From NCBI RefSeq assembly GCF_000426345.1, contig NZ_AUFE01000001.1, forward strand, positions 62,001 to 126,000: 64,000 nucleotides of DNA. Reading direction: 5' to 3'. Shown piece by piece: positions 60,806 to 64,000 of this stretch. The DNA is from Cupriavidus phytohabitans. GTDB lineage: Bacteria > Pseudomonadota > Gammaproteobacteria > Burkholderiales > Burkholderiaceae. The position numbers and the translations under genes were made by a program. The first letter of the stretch is position 1. Every line of letters starts with the position of its first letter. The notes under the pieces were generated by a model. The model had not been told where the DNA came from. It saw only the letters and a program-made list of their open reading frames with translations, and did not search any database.

Positions 60806-62107
60806 ATGCAAGCCAACCCAACCCTTGACCGCCTGAGCGCGCCGATCGGCGCCAGCCAGCGGCGCCGCGCCATCGTTGCCACCGTGATCGGCAACGGTCT
60901 CGAGTGGTTCGATTTCACCGTCTACAGCTTTTTCGCGGTCATCATCGCCCGGCTGTTCTTCCCCACCGGCGACGAACTGTCGTCGCTGCTGCTGGCCGTC
61001 GCCACCTTCGGCGTCGGCTTCTTCATGCGGCCGGTGGGCGGCATCATCATCGGCATCTATGCCGACCGCGTCGGCCGCAAGGCGGCGCTGTCGCTGACCA
61101 TCCTGCTGATGGCGGTGGGCACCACGCTGATCGGCATCGCGCCGACCTACGAGCAAGTGGGCCCGTTCGCGCCGATGCTGATCGTGCTCGCGCGCCTGCT
61201 GCAGGGCTTCTCCGCCGGCGGCGAGATGGGCGGCGCCACCGCCTTCCTGACCGAATACGCGCCCGAGCGCGAGCGTGCCTACTACTCCAGCTGGATCCAG
61301 GCCAGCATCGGCGTGGCCGTGTTGCTGGGCGCCGCGGTCGGCACCTTCGTCACCTCGTCGCTGCCGCCCGAGGCGCTCAACAGCTGGGGCTGGCGCCTGC
61401 CCTTCCTGATCGGCATGCTGATCGGCCCGGTGGGCTATTACATCCGCCATCACCTCGATGAGACGCCCACGTTCCAGCAGACCAAGGACAAGACCGATTC
61501 GCCGCTGAAGGAAGTGCTGCGCGACTACCCGCGCCAGACCGCGGCCAGCTTCTCGATGGTGATCCTGTGGACGGTGTGCACCTACGTGCTGCTGTTCTAC
61601 ATGCCGACCTATGCCGTCAAGGTGCTGAAGGTGCCGCAGTCGTCGGGCTTCGTGGCCGGCATGGTCGGCGGCATGGCGATCCTGGTGTTCGCGCCGCTGG
61701 TGGGCCGCCTGGCCGACCGCTTCGGCCGCCGCATCCTGCTATCGGGCTCGGCGGCGCTGATCTTCGTGCTGGCCTGGCCGATGTACGTGTATATCAACCA
61801 GGTCCCTGGCCTGTTCTCGCTGCTGGTGTTCCAGCTGGTCTTCGGCGTGCTGATCGCCGGCTATACCGGCCCGATCCTGGCGGCCTTCTCCGAACTGTTC
61901 CCGGCCAAGGTGCTGTCGACCGGCCTGTCGGTCGCCTACAACCTGGCGGTCACCATCTTCGGCGGTTTCGCCTCGTTCATCATCACCTGGCTGATCGCCA
62001 CCACCGGCAGCACCATGGCGCCCGCGTTCTACGTGATGATCGCCGCCGCCATCAGCTTCGCCGGCACGCTGCTGGTGCGCGAACCCGCCTACCTCCGCAA
62101 GCAATGA
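60806..62107 (+). CDS. MFS transporter, metabolite:H+ symporter type
   Basis: 433-residue transporter with 12 membrane segments. The MHS-type marks are GNGLEWFDFTVYSFFAVIIA near residue 34 and MRPVGGIIIGIYADRVGRK near 75, and a second GRLADRFGRR in the middle. Such proteins import organic acids, betaines or shikimate with protons. Start at 60806 after GGAGTGGAG. The stop overlaps the amidohydrolase ATG by four bases (ATGA at 62104-62107). Confidence 0.9.
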   Translation: MQANPTLDRLSAPIGASQRRRAIVATVIGNGLEWFDFTVYSFFAVIIARLFFPTGDELSSLLLAVATFGVGFFMRPVGGIIIGIYADRVGRKAALSLTILLMAVGTTLIGIAPTYEQVGPFAPMLIVLARLLQGFSAGGEMGGATAFLTEYAPERERAYYSSWIQASIGVAVLLGAAVGTFVTSSLPPEALNSWGWRLPFLIGMLIGPVGYYIRHHLDETPTFQQTKDKTDSPLKEVLRDYPRQTAASFSMVILWTVCTYVLLFYMPTYAVKVLKVPQSSGFVAGMVGGMAILVFAPLVGRLADRFGRRILLSGSAALIFVLAWPMYVYINQVPGLFSLLVFQLVFGVLIAGYTGPILAAFSELFPAKVLSTGLSVAYNLAVTIFGGFASFIITWLIATTGSTMAPAFYVMIAAAISFAGTLLVREPAYLRKQ

Positions 62108-63342
62108 CCATGAACCAGATCCTGTTGAAGGGCGGCAACGTCCTGGACCCCGCCCGCGGCACCGCGCTGCCGCGCGCCGACGTGCTGATCGAGGGCGAGC
62201 GCATCGTCGAAGTCTCCGCGCAAGGCATCGTGGCGCCGCATGCGCGGCAGATCGATGTCGCCGGCAAGACCGTGATGCCCGGCCTGATCGACTGCCACGT
62301 GCACGTGCTGGCGTCGCTGGCCAACCTGGGCCTGAACGCGGTGCAGCCCAACGTGCTGGTGGCCTTCCGCGCCATGCCGATCATGAAGTCGATGCTGGGG
62401 CGCGGCTTCACCACCGTGCGCGATGCCGGCGGCGCCGACTGGGGCCTGTCGCAGGCGGTCGCCACCGGGCTGATCCCCGGGCCGCGTATCTTCCCGTCCG
62501 GCAAGGCGCTGTCGCAGACCGGCGGGCATGGCGACTTCCGCCCGCGCGCCGATGTGCTGGAGCCCTGCTCGTGCGCCTTCCGTGCCGGCGCCATCGCGCG
62601 CGTTGCCGACGGCGTCGACGCGGTGCGCCTGGCCGTGCGCGAAGAGATCCAGAAGGGCGCCACGCAGATCAAGATCATGGCGTCGGGCGGCGTGGCCTCG
62701 CCGACCGACCCGATCGGCAACACCCAGTACAGCGAGGACGAGATCCGCGCGATCGTGGCCGAGGCCGAGGCCGCGCAGACCTACGTGATGGCGCACGCCT
62801 ACACCGGCCGCGCCATCACCCGGGCCATCCGCTGCGGCGTGCGCACCATCGAGCACGGCAACCTGGTCGATGCCGCGGCGGCGCGCGTGATGCGCGAGCA
62901 CGGCGCCTTCGTGGTGCCGACGCTGGTCACCTACGATGCGCTGGCGCGCGACGGCGCGCGCCTGGGCCTGCCGCCGGAGTCGGTCGCCAAGATCGAGACC
63001 GTGCGCGAGGCCGGCCGCAACTCGCTGGCGATCTACGCCGAGGCCGGCGTGCCGATGGCCTTCGGCTCCGACCTGCTGGGCGAGATGCACCACTACCAGT
63101 CCGACGAGTTCCGCATCCGCGCCGGGCTGCTTGGCGCGCTCGAGACCATCCGCTCGGCCACCTCGATTGCCGCCGCGGTGCTGCAGCGCGAGGACGAGCT
63201 GGGCACGGTCAGGGCCGGCGCGCTGGCCGACCTGCTGGTGGTCGACGGCGACCCGCTGCAGGACATCGGCCTGCTATGCGGCCAGGGCGAGCATATCTCG
63301 CTGGTCATGCAGGCTGGCCGCATCCACGCGCGCCAGGGCTGA
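62104..63342 (+). CDS. Imidazolonepropionase/prolidase-like amidohydrolase
   Basis: 412-residue binuclear-metal amidohydrolase. Ligand motifs: GLIDCHVHVLAS, the carbamylated lysine in QIKIMASGGVAS, MAHAYTGRA, TIEHGNL and FGSDLLGEMHHYQ. These mark the Sgx9260/organophosphate-acid-type Xaa-Pro-like dipeptidases; an amide or cyclic imide is the likely substrate. Translation is coupled to the MFS transporter, so import and hydrolysis of one compound is likely. Met3 (62110) is an alternative start. Confidence 0.85.
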   Translation: MTMNQILLKGGNVLDPARGTALPRADVLIEGERIVEVSAQGIVAPHARQIDVAGKTVMPGLIDCHVHVLASLANLGLNAVQPNVLVAFRAMPIMKSMLGRGFTTVRDAGGADWGLSQAVATGLIPGPRIFPSGKALSQTGGHGDFRPRADVLEPCSCAFRAGAIARVADGVDAVRLAVREEIQKGATQIKIMASGGVASPTDPIGNTQYSEDEIRAIVAEAEAAQTYVMAHAYTGRAITRAIRCGVRTIEHGNLVDAAAARVMREHGAFVVPTLVTYDALARDGARLGLPPESVAKIETVREAGRNSLAIYAEAGVPMAFGSDLLGEMHHYQSDEFRIRAGLLGALETIRSATSIAAAVLQREDELGTVRAGALADLLVVDGDPLQDIGLLCGQGEHISLVMQAGRIHARQG

Positions 63343-63400
63343 GCCTTCTGCTGGCTTTCCCTTAAGATGGGCGGCTGGTTCCCCGATGTCCGGCCGCCCC

Positions 63401-64000
63401 ATGCGCATCTCCCCGCTTCCTCCCCTTCCCTGCCTGGTCGCCTTCGAGGCGGCCATGCGGCACGGCAACTTCACCCGCGCGGCCGCGGAACTGCATCTGA
63501 CCCAGAGCGCGATCAGCCGGCAGGTGGCGCAACTGGAACGCTTCCTCGGCAAGAAACTGTTCGAGCGCGGGCCGCGCGCGCTGAGCCTGACCGTCAGCGG
63601 CCAGCAATACGCCGAGCAGGTCCAGCGCCTGCTGGTCGACTGCGCCGAAGCCACCGAAAGCGTGATGCGGCGCAAGGGCAGCACCGAGCTGACGGTGGCG
63701 GCGTCGTCGGGCGTTTCCACGCTGTGGATCGCGCCGCGGCTGGCGCAGTTCCGCGCCGAGCATCCCGACGTGCAGGTGCGGCTGTTCGTCAGCGATGGGC
63801 TCGCGTCGCTGGTCGACACCAGCTTCGATGTCGCGCTGTACTACCTGCGCGAAGGCCCGCCGCAGGGGCTCGCCGCGCAACGGCTCTATGACGAGGAAGT
63901 GATGCCGGTCTGTGCGCCCGGCTACCTGCGCGGCCGGCGGCTGGCGGTGGCCGACCTGCCGGGCGAGACGCTGCTGGTGCTGGAAGACGCGCAGCGCCAG
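63401..64000 (+). CDS. LysR-type regulator, cut by the window edge
   Basis: The first 200 residues of a LysR regulator that runs off the right edge. The HTH is LPCLVAFEAAMRHGNFTRAA and TQSAISRQVAQLERFLGKKLF (about residues 8-64), with the effector domain starting near 95 (TVAASSGVSTLWIAPRLAQF). An in-frame ATG at 63386 is an alternative start. It is in line with the MFS-amidohydrolase operon, 58 bp after it. Its target may be that operon or genes beyond the edge. Confidence 0.88.
   Translation, partial: MRISPLPPLPCLVAFEAAMRHGNFTRAAAELHLTQSAISRQVAQLERFLGKKLFERGPRALSLTVSGQQYAEQVQRLLVDCAEATESVMRRKGSTELTVAASSGVSTLWIAPRLAQFRAEHPDVQVRLFVSDGLASLVDTSFDVALYYLREGPPQGLAAQRLYDEEVMPVCAPGYLRGRRLAVADLPGETLLVLEDAQRQ

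Overview
The window is high-GC, gene-dense bacterial DNA. Its gene content (six LysR-type regulators, a Bug-type tricarboxylate-transporter binding protein, gentisate catabolism, a fused indolepyruvate ferredoxin oxidoreductase and a SorAB sulfite dehydrogenase) points to a beta-proteobacterium of the Burkholderiaceae, most likely Cupriavidus or a close relative. This is inferred from gene families and codon bias, not from a database match. I see no rRNA, tRNA, CRISPR array, insertion sequence or prophage. I annotate 63 protein genes (one cut by the right edge), one gene remnant and a set of palindromic sites in the promoter regions.

Layout. 1-3.0 kb: gentisate module (fumarylacetoacetase-family hydrolase, gentisate 1,2-dioxygenase, divergent LysR). 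3.2-6.1 kb: exported serine hydrolase, YjfB-like protein, YihY membrane protein. 6.1-11.4 kb: DUF3311 protein, Na+/solute symporter, amidohydrolase and CobW GTPase in one operon with a divergent LysR gene. 11.4-16.0 kb: LacI regulator plus a nucleobase permease/deaminase/TauE operon. 16.3-18.2 kb: SorA-SorB sulfite dehydrogenase. 18.3-21.7 kb: ArsR-SRPBCC pair, universal stress protein, two small repetitive exported proteins, DUF3820. 21.7-27.2 kb: gamma-glutamyltransferase-like enzyme, DUF1097, cytosine-deaminase-like enzyme and a two-component system. 27.4-30.8 kb: acyl-CoA dehydrogenase/CoA-transferase with LysR. 30.9-36.6 kb: BPL_N protein and a four-gene efflux operon. 36.7-41.1 kb: ferritin-like protein, cyclase-FHA protein, Ohr/OhrR, Rho antiterminator, MFS. 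41.2-48.4 kb: LysR/epimerase pair, a CorA/ZntB remnant, indolepyruvate oxidoreductase with LysR. 48.5-56.0 kb: cupin, 37-residue membrane peptide, MurA paralogue, and a VWA/protease/MoxR/DUF58/VWA locus. 56.0-64.0 kb: flavin oxidoreductase, acyl-CoA synthetase, Bug protein, TetR, then MFS transporter, amidohydrolase and a partial LysR gene.

The window is an accessory catabolic region made of small regulator-plus-operon cassettes. Four independent amidohydrolase-superfamily enzymes occur, three beside their own predicted transporter and one beside a DUF1097 membrane protein, suggesting scavenging of nitrogenous or amide compounds. Many divergent promoter regions carry clear inverted repeats (OhrR, TetR, LacI, ArsR and LysR neighbourhoods), so the regulation is unusually readable. 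I found no convincing new defence or mobile system. The most unusual items are the CobW GTPase coupled to an amidohydrolase, the structured leader before the deaminase operon, the split VWA/MoxR/protease locus beside a MurA paralogue, and the tiny repetitive exported proteins.
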